Source: Phocaeicola coprocola DSM 17136
Lineage (GTDB): Bacteria > Bacteroidota > Bacteroidia > Bacteroidales > Bacteroidaceae
Direction of reading: 5' to 3'
Length of the DNA stretch: 48,695 nt
Assembly: GCF_000154845.1 (NCBI RefSeq)
Contig: NZ_DS981483.1
Location: 1-48,695 of the forward strand
This document shows positions 17,199 to 25,297 of this stretch, in pieces. The position numbers were made by a program, and so were the translations under genes. Every line of letters starts with the position of its first letter. The first letter of the stretch is position 1. The notes under the pieces were generated by a model, which was not told the DNA's origin, made no database searches, and saw only the letters and a list, made by a program, of their open reading frames with translations.

Positions 17199-18515
17199 AT
17201 GGATATACAAACAATACTTGCGAATTTGAAAATAGAACAGTTGAATGTGATGCAGCAAACAGCTGTCGATGCCTATCGTGAAGGAGGTGATTTAGTCCTG
17301 CTTTCGCCTACGGGCTCGGGTAAGACTTTGGCTTATTTATTGCCTCTTGTTTCTTCTTTGAAGCCCGGTCAGCAAGGAGTTCAGGCTGTTATTTTAGTCC
17401 CATCCCGCGAGTTGGCTTTACAGATAGAGCAAGTATTTAAGTCTATGAATACGGAATTTAAAATAATGAGTTGTTACGGAGGGCGTCCGGCAATGGACGA
17501 ACATCGTACAATGAAAGGTATCTGCCCGTCAGTAATTGTCGGTACACCGGGACGAATGAACGATCACTTGGAAAAACAAAATTTTGATGCTTCTACAGTG
17601 AAGCTTTTGGTGATTGATGAATTCGATAAATGTTTGGAATTCGGTTTTCAGGAAGAAATGTCGGATGTTATAAGTAAATTGCCTAAATTACGTCGTCGTT
17701 TTCTGCTTTCGGCTACAGATGCTGAAGAGATTCCTCATTTTACCGGCTTGAACCGTACCGTCAAATTAAATTTTCTTGATCCTGATGGAGGTATTTCTGA
17801 ACGTTTGCATTTGTATAAAGTGATTTCTCCTGTAAAAGATAAATTGGAAACTTTATATAAGTTGCTTTGTTGTTTGGGAAATCAGTCTACTCTGGTTTTT
17901 TGCAACCATCGTGAAAGTGTAGACCGTGTAGGTAAATATTTACATTCCATGAAAGTGTATTGCGAAACGTTTCATGGTGGAATGGAGCAGGATGACCGGG
18001 AAAGAGCTTTATATAAATTTCGGAATGGTAGCTGTCATATTTTTATCTCGACCGATCTGGCAGCACGTGGTTTAGATATTCCCGATATAAAAAATGTTGT
18101 TCATTATCATCTTCCAGTTGCAGAAGACGGGTTTATACACCGGAACGGACGTACGGCACGCTGGGAAGCTGATGGTAGTTCTTACATCATTCTTCATTCT
18201 GAAGAACAGTTGCCTTCTTACATAAAGGAAGAACCGGAGGAATATCTCTTGCCGGCTGTGCTTCCTAAACCTGCCCTGCCTGATTTTGTTACCTTATATA
18301 TAGGAAAGGGGAAAAAAGATAAAATCAATAAAATAGATATTGTAGGTTTTTTGTCTAAAAAAGGAAATTTAAGCAAGGAGGATATTGGCCGTGTAGATGT
18401 GAAAGATCATTATGCTTTTGCAGCGGTTTCTCGTTCTAAATATAAACAGGTGTTAAAACTTGTGCAAAATGAAAAGATTAAGGGGATAAAAGCTTTGATA
18501 GAACTGGCTAAATGA
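17199..18515 (+). CDS. DEAD-box RNA helicase with DEFD motif II
   Basis: This 438-residue ATP-dependent RNA helicase would unwind RNA in ribosome assembly or mRNA turnover. Motifs in order: SPTGSGKT (I, about residue 35), PSRELAL (Ia), TPGR (Ib), VIDEFDK (II, about 137), SAT (III), VFCNHRE (IV), STDLAARGLDIP (V) and HRNGRTAR (VI). Motif II is DEFD rather than DEAD, and motif VI ends AR rather than GR; both keep the charged catalytic residues. The last 90 residues form a small domain with many lysines (GKGKKDKINKIDIVGFLSKKGNLSKEDIGRVDV), resembling the RNA-binding DbpA-type C-terminal domain. It is a single-gene unit with its own promoter. Confidence 0.92.
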   Translation: MDIQTILANLKIEQLNVMQQTAVDAYREGGDLVLLSPTGSGKTLAYLLPLVSSLKPGQQGVQAVILVPSRELALQIEQVFKSMNTEFKIMSCYGGRPAMDEHRTMKGICPSVIVGTPGRMNDHLEKQNFDASTVKLLVIDEFDKCLEFGFQEEMSDVISKLPKLRRRFLLSATDAEEIPHFTGLNRTVKLNFLDPDGGISERLHLYKVISPVKDKLETLYKLLCCLGNQSTLVFCNHRESVDRVGKYLHSMKVYCETFHGGMEQDDRERALYKFRNGSCHIFISTDLAARGLDIPDIKNVVHYHLPVAEDGFIHRNGRTARWEADGSSYIILHSEEQLPSYIKEEPEEYLLPAVLPKPALPDFVTLYIGKGKKDKINKIDIVGFLSKKGNLSKEDIGRVDVKDHYAFAAVSRSKYKQVLKLVQNEKIKGIKALIELAK

Positions 18516-18565
18516 TAACTTTGTGTCAATAAAACCTTGTTTCGGTAAGAAATTCTCTCAAAATG

Positions 18566-18595
18566 CTATGACTCTAGTCTGTTCAAAAGTCATAG
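18566..18595. repeat. Short perfect inverted repeat before serC
   Basis: CTATGACT (18566-18573) and AGTCATAG (18588-18595) are perfect inverted arms around 14 bases. No T-run follows, so it is not a clear terminator. It lies 50 bases after the helicase stop and about 100 bases before the serC promoter. The rest of 18516-18691 shows nothing I can name. Confidence 0.4.
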
Positions 18596-18691
18596 AACTT
18601 ACTTCTTGTGTTAATTTGTAAATTAAACCGCATTGTTTTGTGTAATTTGTTATTAAAAGCCCTGGGTTGCTAGAAAAATATTACAAAAACT

Positions 18692-18722
18692 TTTGGAAAT
18701 CTAAAAATAATCGCTATATTCG
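18692..18722 (+). promoter_or_regulatory. Promoter of serC
   Basis: TTTG at 18692-18695 and TATATTCG at 18715-18722 are 19 bases apart; the -7 box differs at one base from TAnnTTTG. The leader to ATG 18767 is about 37 bases. Confidence 0.6.
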
Positions 18723-18766
18723 CAATTGTAAGAACGAACAAATGTTTAACCAAAACAAACTTCCAA

Positions 18767-19837
18767 ATGAAAAAACATAATTTCAATGCGGGACCTTCTA
18801 TATTGCCTCGCGAAGTGATCGAAAAAACAGCTCAGGCTATTCTTGACTTTAATGGTTCGGGACTTTCGTTGATGGAAATCAGTCACCGCGCTAAAGACTT
18901 CCAGCCGGTGGTAGACGAGGCTGTTGCCTTGTTTAAGGAACTTCTGAATATTCCGGAAGGGTATTCGGTACTTTTCCTGGGTGGAGGAGCAAGTATGGAG
19001 TTCTGTATGGTTCCTTATAATTTCCTTGAAAAGAAAGCTGCATATCTTAATACAGGTACATGGGCAAAAAAAGCTTTGAAAGAAGCGAAGGCATTCGGTG
19101 AAACAGTTGAAGTAGCTTCTTCCGAAAAAGACGGATATACTTATATTCCGAAAGATTATACAGTACCGGCAGATGTGGATTATTTCCATATTACTACAAA
19201 CAATACGATTTATGGAACAGAACTCCATGCCGATTTGGATGTGAATGTTCCGATGGTTGCCGATATGTCATCTGATATATTCTCTCGCCCGATTGATGTC
19301 TCAAAATATATCTGTATCTATGGCGGTGCACAGAAAAACCTGGCACCGGCAGGCGTTACTTTTGTCATAGTGAAAAATGAAGCTTTGGGCAAAGTTTCAC
19401 GTCATATCCCTACCATGTTGAATTATCAGACTCATGTTGATAAAGGCTCTATGTTTAATACACCTCCTGTAGTTCCTATTTATGCGGCTTTGCAGACATT
19501 GCGCTGGATAAAGGCTCAGGGTGGAGTAGAAGAAATGCAACGCCGTGCTAAGCAACGTGCAGATATGTTGTATGCTGAAATCGACCGTAATAAACTGTTC
19601 CGCGGAACGGTTACAGATAAAGGCGATCGCTCTTATATGAATATTTGCTTTGTAATGGCAGACGAATATAAGGATTTGGAGGCAGACTTCTTGAAGTTTG
19701 CTACAGATAAAGGAATGGTTGGTATCAAGGGACATCGCTCAGTAGGTGGATTCCGCGCTTCTTGTTACAATGCCATGCCTGTAGAGAGCGTTCAGGCTCT
19801 GATAGACTGCATGCAGGAGTTCGAAAAAATGCATTAA
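18767..19837 (+). CDS. serC: Phosphoserine aminotransferase
   Basis: The enzyme transfers an amino group from glutamate to 3-phosphohydroxypyruvate in serine synthesis and can act on the matching step of pyridoxal-phosphate synthesis. At 356 residues it has the family length. Landmarks are [13 protein letters not shown] at the start, [34 protein letters not shown] and the PLP-binding lysine in [13 protein letters not shown] near residue 190. The C-terminal substrate-binding segment [17 protein letters not shown] is present. It is followed by serA after a terminator-like hairpin. Confidence 0.96.
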   Translation: MKKHNFNAGPSILPREVIEKTAQAILDFNGSGLSLMEISHRAKDFQPVVDEAVALFKELLNIPEGYSVLFLGGGASMEFCMVPYNFLEKKAAYLNTGTWAKKALKEAKAFGETVEVASSEKDGYTYIPKDYTVPADVDYFHITTNNTIYGTELHADLDVNVPMVADMSSDIFSRPIDVSKYICIYGGAQKNLAPAGVTFVIVKNEALGKVSRHIPTMLNYQTHVDKGSMFNTPPVVPIYAALQTLRWIKAQGGVEEMQRRAKQRADMLYAEIDRNKLFRGTVTDKGDRSYMNICFVMADEYKDLEADFLKFATDKGMVGIKGHRSVGGFRASCYNAMPVESVQALIDCMQEFEKMH

Positions 19838-19857
19838 TTTATTAGTCGTTTATAAAG

Positions 19858-19907
19858 GCACACAGACCTGCACGGATAGATAGTGTGCGGGTATGTGTGC
19901 TTTTTTT
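19858..19907 (+). terminator. Terminator or attenuator between serC and serA
   Basis: GCACACAGACCTGCAC (19858-19873) pairs with GTGTGCGGGTATGTGTGC (19883-19900) with one mismatch and one wobble, followed by seven T (19901-19907). This is a strong intrinsic-terminator shape only 23 bases before the serA ATG, with no room for a promoter after it. So serA must depend on read-through, or the hairpin adjusts serA below serC. Confidence 0.75.
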
Positions 19908-19929
19908 ATTTATATTAAATCTGATAGTT

Positions 19930-20853
19930 ATGAAAGTTTTAGTAGCAACAGAAAAACCGTTTGCAAAAGTTGCAGTCGACGGTATTCGTAAGGAAGTAGA
20001 AGCTGCTGGTTACGAACTGGCTTTACTTGAAAAATATACAGAAAAAGCACAGCTCCTTGAAGCTGTAAAAGATGCCAATGCTATTATTATCCGTAGTGAT
20101 GTTATTGATAATGAAGTGTTTGATGCCGCTCCCGAATTGAAGATCGTAGTTCGTGCTGGAGCTGGTTACGATAACGTCGATCTGGAGGCTGCTACTGCAC
20201 ATGGCGTTTGTGTGATGAATACTCCGGGACAAAACTCAAATGCAGTTGCTGAGTTGGCTTTCGGTATGATGATTATGGCGGTTCGTAATTTTTACGACGG
20301 CAAATCGGGTACGGAACTGATGGGCAAGAAGCTGGGTATTCATGCATACGGTAATGTAGGACGCAATGTGGCTCGTATAGCAAAAGGAATCGGTATGGAT
20401 ATTTATGCTTATGATACTTATTGTCCGAAAGAGGTGATGGAGGCTGATGGTATAAAACCGGTTGATTCTGCTGAAGAGTTGTATGCTACTTGTAACGTGG
20501 TGTCTTTGCATATTCCGGCTACTGCCGAAACCAAAAACTCGATTAACTATGACTTGGTAAATCGTATGCCGAAAAACGGTCTGCTGGTTAATACTGCCCG
20601 TAAGGAGGTGATTAATGAAGCGGATTTGCTTCGCCTGATGAATGACCGTCCGGACTTGAAATATGTAACTGATATTATGCCAGCACATCATGAAGAGTTT
20701 GCCGATCATTTTCCGGGACGTTATTTCTCTACTCCGAAGAAGATGGGTGCACAGACAGCTGAAGCAAATATCAATGCCGGTATCGCAGCGGCCCGTCAGA
20801 TTGTGGGCTTCCTGAAAGATGGTTGTGAGAAATTCCGTGTAAATAAAAAGTAA
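19930..20853 (+). CDS. serA: D-3-phosphoglycerate dehydrogenase, short form
   Basis: The enzyme oxidises 3-phosphoglycerate to 3-phosphohydroxypyruvate, the step before SerC. The 307-residue length means it has only the substrate and NAD domains and no ACT serine-feedback domain. The nucleotide motif is HAYGNVGRNVARIAKGIGMDIYAYD (about residues 140-163). The catalytic Arg is in VNTARKEVINEADLL. The usual His of the TPHxG motif is replaced: the segment reads STPKKMGAQT. The Glu region is also unusual (DIMPAHHEEF). ATG 19930 is chosen over an upstream in-frame ATG at 19885, which lies inside the terminator hairpin. It is cotranscribed with the two genes that follow. Confidence 0.9.
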   Translation: MKVLVATEKPFAKVAVDGIRKEVEAAGYELALLEKYTEKAQLLEAVKDANAIIIRSDVIDNEVFDAAPELKIVVRAGAGYDNVDLEAATAHGVCVMNTPGQNSNAVAELAFGMMIMAVRNFYDGKSGTELMGKKLGIHAYGNVGRNVARIAKGIGMDIYAYDTYCPKEVMEADGIKPVDSAEELYATCNVVSLHIPATAETKNSINYDLVNRMPKNGLLVNTARKEVINEADLLRLMNDRPDLKYVTDIMPAHHEEFADHFPGRYFSTPKKMGAQTAEANINAGIAAARQIVGFLKDGCEKFRVNKK

Positions 20854-20872
20854 CTCTTTTATTTGTGCATAA

Positions 20873-21079
20873 ATGAAACTGACCGCATACGAACGGCATT
20901 CGCTGATCCCATTGGGGATCGGAGCTTCCTTGCTGCTGGTGAATTCTTTGTGCAGGTCGTTTCTGGATGATTTCTGGAAAGGATTTCTGTGCGGCATGGC
21001 ATTGATGTTTTTCCTTTATGCGCTGTGGACGTTAGTGTTATTTTTCAAACGAAATTTCAAGCATTATGGCAATAGTTAA
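20873..21079 (+). CDS. Small membrane protein between serA and the DUF1015 gene
   Basis: A product of 68 residues with two predicted membrane spans (about 11-26 and 36-58) and a basic C-terminus (FKRNFKHYG). It lies 19 bases after serA and overlaps the next start by 14 bases (ATGGCAATAG), a sign of coupled translation, which supports it as a real gene. I do not recognise its family. Base composition from here to 22313 is richer in G and C than in serA or the EamA gene. Confidence 0.6.
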   Translation: MKLTAYERHSLIPLGIGASLLLVNSLCRSFLDDFWKGFLCGMALMFFLYALWTLVLFFKRNFKHYGNS

Positions 21080-22313
21080 ACCTTTCAAGGGTGTTCGTCC
21101 GCCGCAGGACTTGGTGGAGCAGGTAGCTTCCCGCCCTTATGACGTGTTAAACTCGGCTGAGGCCCGCGAAGAGGCGAAAGGCAACGAGAAATCATTGTAT
21201 CACATCATTAAACCGGAGATTGACTTCCCGGAGGGAACAGACGAACATGATCCGTGTGTGTACGATAAGGCGGTAGCGAATTTCCGAATGTTCCAGGAAA
21301 AAGGCTGGCTGGTGCAGGACGACAAACCGTGTTATTATATTTATGCCCAGACTATGAACGGCAAGACGCAGTATGGTCTGGTGGTAGGAGCTTATGTACC
21401 CGACTACATGAACGGGGTGATTAAGAAGCATGAGCTGACGCGCCGTGACAAGGAGGAGGACCGTATGAAGCATGTGCGGGTGAACAATGCGAACATCGAA
21501 CCGGTGTTCTTTGCTTACCCGGAAAACAAGACGCTGGATGCTGTGGTGGCTAAATATACGGCACAGAAACCGGTGTACGACTTTGTGGCACCGGATGACG
21601 GCTTCGGCCATCAGTTCTGGGTAATTGATGACGATAAGGATATTGAAGCTGTGACAGAAGCGTTCAAAGAAATGCCTTCGCTTTACATTGCTGACGGACA
21701 TCATCGTAGTGCGGCAGCAGCACTGGTAGGGGCTGAAAAGGCGGCTCAGAATCCGAACCATCGGGGTGATGAAGAATACAACTACTTTATGGCAGTGTGT
21801 TTTCCGGCAGAGCAACTGACTATTATCGACTATAATCGTGTCGTGAAGGAACTGAACGGACTGACTCCGCAAGCCTTCCTTGAAGCGTTGAAGAAGAACT
21901 TTGTGGTGGAGGAAAAAGGTACGGACATCTACAGACCGGCCGCCTTACATAATTTCTCTCTTTATCTGGAGGGAAAATGGTACAGTCTGACGGCCAAACC
22001 GGGCACTTACGACGATAACGACCCGATTGGGGTGCTGGATGTCACGATTTCTTCCAACCTGATTCTGGACGAGATTCTCGGTATCAAGGACCTGCGCTCG
22101 GACAAGCGTATCGACTTTGTGGGCGGTATTCGCGGACTTGGTGAACTGAAGAAGCGGGTAGACAGTGGTGAAATGAAGATGGCGCTTGCACTTTATCCGG
22201 TTTCCATGAAACAATTAATGGACATTGCAGATACCGGAAATATTATGCCGCCTAAGACTACTTGGTTCGAACCTAAGCTTCGCTCCGGTCTGGTGATACA
22301 TAAGCTGGAGTAA
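21066..22313 (+). CDS. DUF1015 family protein
   Basis: The 415-residue protein is a full-length DUF1015 member. Landmarks are the start MAIVKPFKGVRPP, ASRPYDVLN, KKHELTRRDKEEDRM and the strongly conserved ADGHHR motif near residue 215. The GHHR box recalls the GERR/GHxR box of the ParB/sulfiredoxin fold, which in other members binds nucleotide and includes serine kinases; that link is inference. Its constant place behind serC-serA here fits a role in serine metabolism. No signal peptide is seen. Codon use favours C and G at third positions more than the neighbours. Confidence 0.85.
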   Translation: MAIVKPFKGVRPPQDLVEQVASRPYDVLNSAEAREEAKGNEKSLYHIIKPEIDFPEGTDEHDPCVYDKAVANFRMFQEKGWLVQDDKPCYYIYAQTMNGKTQYGLVVGAYVPDYMNGVIKKHELTRRDKEEDRMKHVRVNNANIEPVFFAYPENKTLDAVVAKYTAQKPVYDFVAPDDGFGHQFWVIDDDKDIEAVTEAFKEMPSLYIADGHHRSAAAALVGAEKAAQNPNHRGDEEYNYFMAVCFPAEQLTIIDYNRVVKELNGLTPQAFLEALKKNFVVEEKGTDIYRPAALHNFSLYLEGKWYSLTAKPGTYDDNDPIGVLDVTISSNLILDEILGIKDLRSDKRIDFVGGIRGLGELKKRVDSGEMKMALALYPVSMKQLMDIADTGNIMPPKTTWFEPKLRSGLVIHKLE

Positions 22314-22505
22314 GTGTATGATGGAATAATATTAGTTTTATATGGGATTTCTTTTGCTGTATAAAATTGCAAAGCAGAATTGGCTTATGTTTTTATGCTG
22401 CTGCAGTAAGTCCCGGCCAACACTGGCGAGTGATAATAGCAACTTTAACAGTTAGCTTGTACTGGGAAATATTCTTTTCGGCAAAGATTAATCCGATATA
22501 TAGTG
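22314..22505 (+). other. Non-coding stretch between DUF1015 and a terminator
   Basis: No open frame with coding character is seen. The stretch is 190 bases long and separates the DUF1015 stop from a clear terminator at 22506-22544. It could be a long 3' untranslated region or hold a small RNA ending at that terminator. No convincing -33/-7 pair was found inside it. Confidence 0.3.
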
Positions 22506-22544
22506 AGGTCAGGAGATTTTAGCGAAAATGTCCTGACCTTTTTT
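22506..22544 (+). terminator. Intrinsic terminator after the serine operon
   Basis: AGGTCAGGAGATTTT (22506-22520) pairs with AAAATGTCCTGACCT (22525-22539) with one mismatch, closed by AGCG and followed by a run of T to 22544. Confidence 0.85.
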
Positions 22545-22578
22545 ATGATTGTGCCAAATGTTTTTTACTTAAATTGTG

Positions 22579-22586
22579 TACCTTTG
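22579..22586 (+). promoter_or_regulatory. -7 element of the EamA transporter gene
   Basis: TACCTTTG is a full match to TAnnTTTG, 32 bases before ATG 22618. The in-frame ATG at 22576 lies before it and so cannot be the start. No good -33 element is at the normal distance. Confidence 0.5.
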
Positions 22587-22617
22587 CATCCGGTTTTGCA
22601 AAAGTAACAGATATTTC

Positions 22618-23526
22618 ATGGCTAGTAATACATTCAAAGGTTTTGTTTATGGAGCAGTGGCAGCTGCCAGTTATGGACTGAATCCTCTATTTACTCTGCC
22701 TCTTTATGCTGATGGAGTAAGTGCTGATTCGGTATTGTTTTACCGTTACGGACTAGGTGTAGTGATGCTTGCTTTGCTGATGAAGGTGCAGAAACAGTCA
22801 TTTGCATTGCATCGTAGCGAAGTATTGCCTTTACTTGTTATGGGGATGCTGTTTGCATTTTCCTCGCTTGCTCTTTTTCAGAGTTATAATTATATGGATG
22901 CAGGCATTGCTTCTACCATTCTGTTTGTTTATCCGGTATTGGTTGCTGTTATTATGGCTGTTTTCTTTAAGGAGAAAGTTTCTGTTATAACAGCTGTTTC
23001 TATTGCTTTGGCTTTTGTTGGCATATCCTTATTGTACAAGGGTGAAGGTGGAAAGACGTTAAGTTTAATCGGAGTTTTACTTGTCTTTATATCCTCACTT
23101 ACGTATGCTATTTATATTATAGGAGTGAATCGTTCGTCGCTGAAAGACATGCCTACTGCAAAACTTACATTTTATGCTTTATTGTTTGGCTTGAGCGTAT
23201 TTGTTGTCCGTTTGAAGTTCTGTACGCATCTCGATCCTATCAGTACTCCTTGGCTGTGGATCAATCCGATAGGGTTAGCTTTATTCCCGACTGTAATATC
23301 TTTAGTCGCCATGACTAAGTCTATACACTATATCGGTTCTACTCCTGCGGCTATTTTAGGTGCTTTGGAGCCGATTACAGCCTTATTCTTCGGTGTCTTG
23401 GTGTTTGGTGAACGCCTTACGCCACGCATTATTTTAGGAATTATTCTTGTGCTGTCGGCCGTTACACTGATTATTGTAGGAAAGTCGCTGGTTAACAGAA
23501 TCCGCGTACATGTATTGCATAAATAA
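22618..23526 (+). CDS. EamA/DMT-family metabolite transporter
   Basis: The inner-membrane protein has about 302 residues and ten predicted spans in two EamA repeats (FVYGAVAAASYGLNPLFTLPLY in the first, SLIGVLLVFISSLTYAIYIIGVNRS in the second). The last repeat contains the conserved GSTPAAILGALEPITALFFGVLVFGERLTP segment. The family exports or imports small metabolites such as amino acids; the substrate cannot be told. The start follows the -7 box at 22579. It is followed after 31 bases by the YigZ-like gene. Confidence 0.9.
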   Translation: MASNTFKGFVYGAVAAASYGLNPLFTLPLYADGVSADSVLFYRYGLGVVMLALLMKVQKQSFALHRSEVLPLLVMGMLFAFSSLALFQSYNYMDAGIASTILFVYPVLVAVIMAVFFKEKVSVITAVSIALAFVGISLLYKGEGGKTLSLIGVLLVFISSLTYAIYIIGVNRSSLKDMPTAKLTFYALLFGLSVFVVRLKFCTHLDPISTPWLWINPIGLALFPTVISLVAMTKSIHYIGSTPAAILGALEPITALFFGVLVFGERLTPRIILGIILVLSAVTLIIVGKSLVNRIRVHVLHK

Positions 23527-23557
23527 ATACTTGAATCTAATATAAAAACGAATTATT

Positions 23558-24172
23558 TTGGAAGATACTTATAAAACCATTGAAGGACAGTCAGAGTCTG
23601 TTTATACAGAGAAGCGAAGCAAGTTCATAGCCATTGCTATCCCAGTGCGTACACTTGCCGAAATAAAACAATATTTGGAAGAGTACCAGAAAAAGTACTA
23701 TGATGCACGCCATGTATGCTATGCATATATGCTTGGAGCTGAACGGAAAGATTTTCGTGCTAATGACAATGGAGAACCTTCAGGTACAGCCGGAAAGCCT
23801 ATCTTAGGACAAATCAATTCGAATGAACTGACCGATATTCTGGTTATTGTGGTACGTTATTTCGGAGGAATTAAATTAGGTACCAGTGGATTGATTGTGG
23901 CCTATCGGACAGCAGCCGCACAAGCAATAGCCGAAGCGACGGTGATAGAAAAAACGGTAGATCAGGATGTGATGGTTGCTTTTGAATATCCTTTCATGAA
24001 CGATGTAATGCGTATTGTAAAAGAAGAATCTCCCGAGATATTGGAACAGTCGTACGATATGGACTGTTTCATGCGCCTTCGCATCCGCAAATCTTTGATG
24101 CCTCGTCTGCGTTCTCGTCTGGAAAAGGTAGAAACACTTCGTTTCCCCGAAGACGATGTAACATCTTTGTAA
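23558..24172 (+). CDS. YigZ/IMPACT family protein
   Basis: This cytosolic protein of 204 residues has two domains. The N-terminal UPF0029/IMPACT domain (about 15-125) carries the signature NDNGEPSGTAGKPILGQI and VRYFGGIKLGTSGLIVAYR. A C-terminal DUF1949-like alpha/beta domain follows. The family is related to the eukaryotic translation regulator IMPACT and is thought to act in translation, without a defined bacterial reaction. The start appears to be TTG 23558 (EDTYKTIEGQ), since no ATG fits the family N-terminus. Confidence 0.9.
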   Translation: MEDTYKTIEGQSESVYTEKRSKFIAIAIPVRTLAEIKQYLEEYQKKYYDARHVCYAYMLGAERKDFRANDNGEPSGTAGKPILGQINSNELTDILVIVVRYFGGIKLGTSGLIVAYRTAAAQAIAEATVIEKTVDQDVMVAFEYPFMNDVMRIVKEESPEILEQSYDMDCFMRLRIRKSLMPRLRSRLEKVETLRFPEDDVTSL

Positions 24173-24205
24173 TAATTATGACATAATCAAGTTACGTGTG
24201 CCTTG

Positions 24206-24213
24206 TACTTTTG
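24206..24213 (+). promoter_or_regulatory. -7 element of the porin-pst operon
   Basis: TACTTTTG matches TAnnTTTG fully and lies 27 bases before ATG 24240. It overlaps the upstream in-frame ATG region at 24198 and so favours 24240 as start. The -33 region is weak, as expected if phosphate starvation control needs an activator; that is inference. Confidence 0.45.
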
Positions 24214-24239
24214 CTATCGAAATAAAAAGCAGAAGTATA

Positions 24240-25241
24240 ATGAATAAGAAAAATTTAAAAACACGATGTGCCTTTATCGCAGGCTTGTTAGGATGTGTGG
24301 CTATGCCGGCACATGCCGAAGATAGCAACAAAGAAGAACCCCCGAAAGGCAAGGCTATTATTACGATTTTTTCTGATATCCATTCCGGCTTTGGTCATGT
24401 GAATGATGACCGTGGTTTTAATTTAGACCGAGCGTACTTGGGATATCAGTATGATTTGTCGAAAGAACTTCAGTTAAAGGTAGTTGCCGATTTCGGACAG
24501 TCTAAAAGTGTTGATGATCATCAGCGTATAGGTTTTGTTAAGAATGCCCAGATATCATGGAAACGTGAAAAGTGGACATTACACGCAGGTTTGATTTCTA
24601 CTACCCAGTTTAAGTTTCAGGAAAGCTTCTGGGGTAAGCGGTATGTGATGAAATCTTTCCAGGATGAGTATAAGTTCGGAAGCAGTGCCGATCTTGCTGT
24701 ATCGGCAGCTTACGATTTCAACGATTATGTATCGGCAGACGTTATTCTTGCCAATGGCGAAGGTTACAAAAAACTTCAGGTAAAAGACGGTCTGCAATAT
24801 GGGGCAGGAGTGACACTGATGCCTGTCAAGAATCTTTTTATCCGTCTGTATGGTTCTTATAATGAAGCTTCGGAAGAATCAGGTAAAGGTATAACAAATC
24901 TGGCTTCTTTCATCGGATATAAACACAAGTCATTTTCTCTGGCGGCAGAATATAATTATCAGAAAAATGCCAGCTACACAGACGGACAAGACCAGAGCGG
25001 TGTGTCAGCCTATGCAACGGTCAACTTGTCTAAGAAAGTCGGAGTCTTTGGTCGTTGGGACTATCTTACTTCAAAAAACAAATGGAATGAAGAGAATGAT
25101 GGTATGGCAGGACTTGTAGGAGCGGAGTTCCGGCTTGGAAAATACATAAAACTTTCTCCTAACTTCCGGATATGGTCGCCCAAAGCAGGAAGTATGCCCA
25201 ATTCATATTATGCTTATCTGAACGCTTCTTTCTCCTTATGA
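24240..25241 (+). CDS. Outer-membrane porin, phosphate-selective (OprO/P) type
   Basis: The 333-residue protein begins with a Sec signal peptide (about 1-25, ending PAHAED) and continues as alternating amphipathic strands typical of a beta-barrel of about 16 strands. It ends with Phe-Ser-Leu, near the usual aromatic terminus of outer-membrane proteins. Segments such as LDRAYLGYQYDLSKELQLKVVADFG and GVFGRWDYLTSKN resemble OprP/OprO-like porins of Bacteroidetes. Its position 57 bases before pstS suggests that it brings phosphate across the outer membrane for the Pst system. Confidence 0.8.
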   Translation: MNKKNLKTRCAFIAGLLGCVAMPAHAEDSNKEEPPKGKAIITIFSDIHSGFGHVNDDRGFNLDRAYLGYQYDLSKELQLKVVADFGQSKSVDDHQRIGFVKNAQISWKREKWTLHAGLISTTQFKFQESFWGKRYVMKSFQDEYKFGSSADLAVSAAYDFNDYVSADVILANGEGYKKLQVKDGLQYGAGVTLMPVKNLFIRLYGSYNEASEESGKGITNLASFIGYKHKSFSLAAEYNYQKNASYTDGQDQSGVSAYATVNLSKKVGVFGRWDYLTSKNKWNEENDGMAGLVGAEFRLGKYIKLSPNFRIWSPKAGSMPNSYYAYLNASFSL

Positions 25242-25297
25242 AATTATCAAAGAGATTTTTAAATATAAGAAAATTCAATTTATTAAATTAATAAACA

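Noticed and set aside
19885..19929. Longer SerA N-terminus from ATG 19885
   Set aside because: These codons lie in the terminator hairpin and T run and encode a hydrophobic stretch not seen in the family.
20236..20997. Minus-strand open frame of 253 codons
   Set aside because: It lies antisense to serA and the following small gene; its translation has no family-like features and serA is certain.
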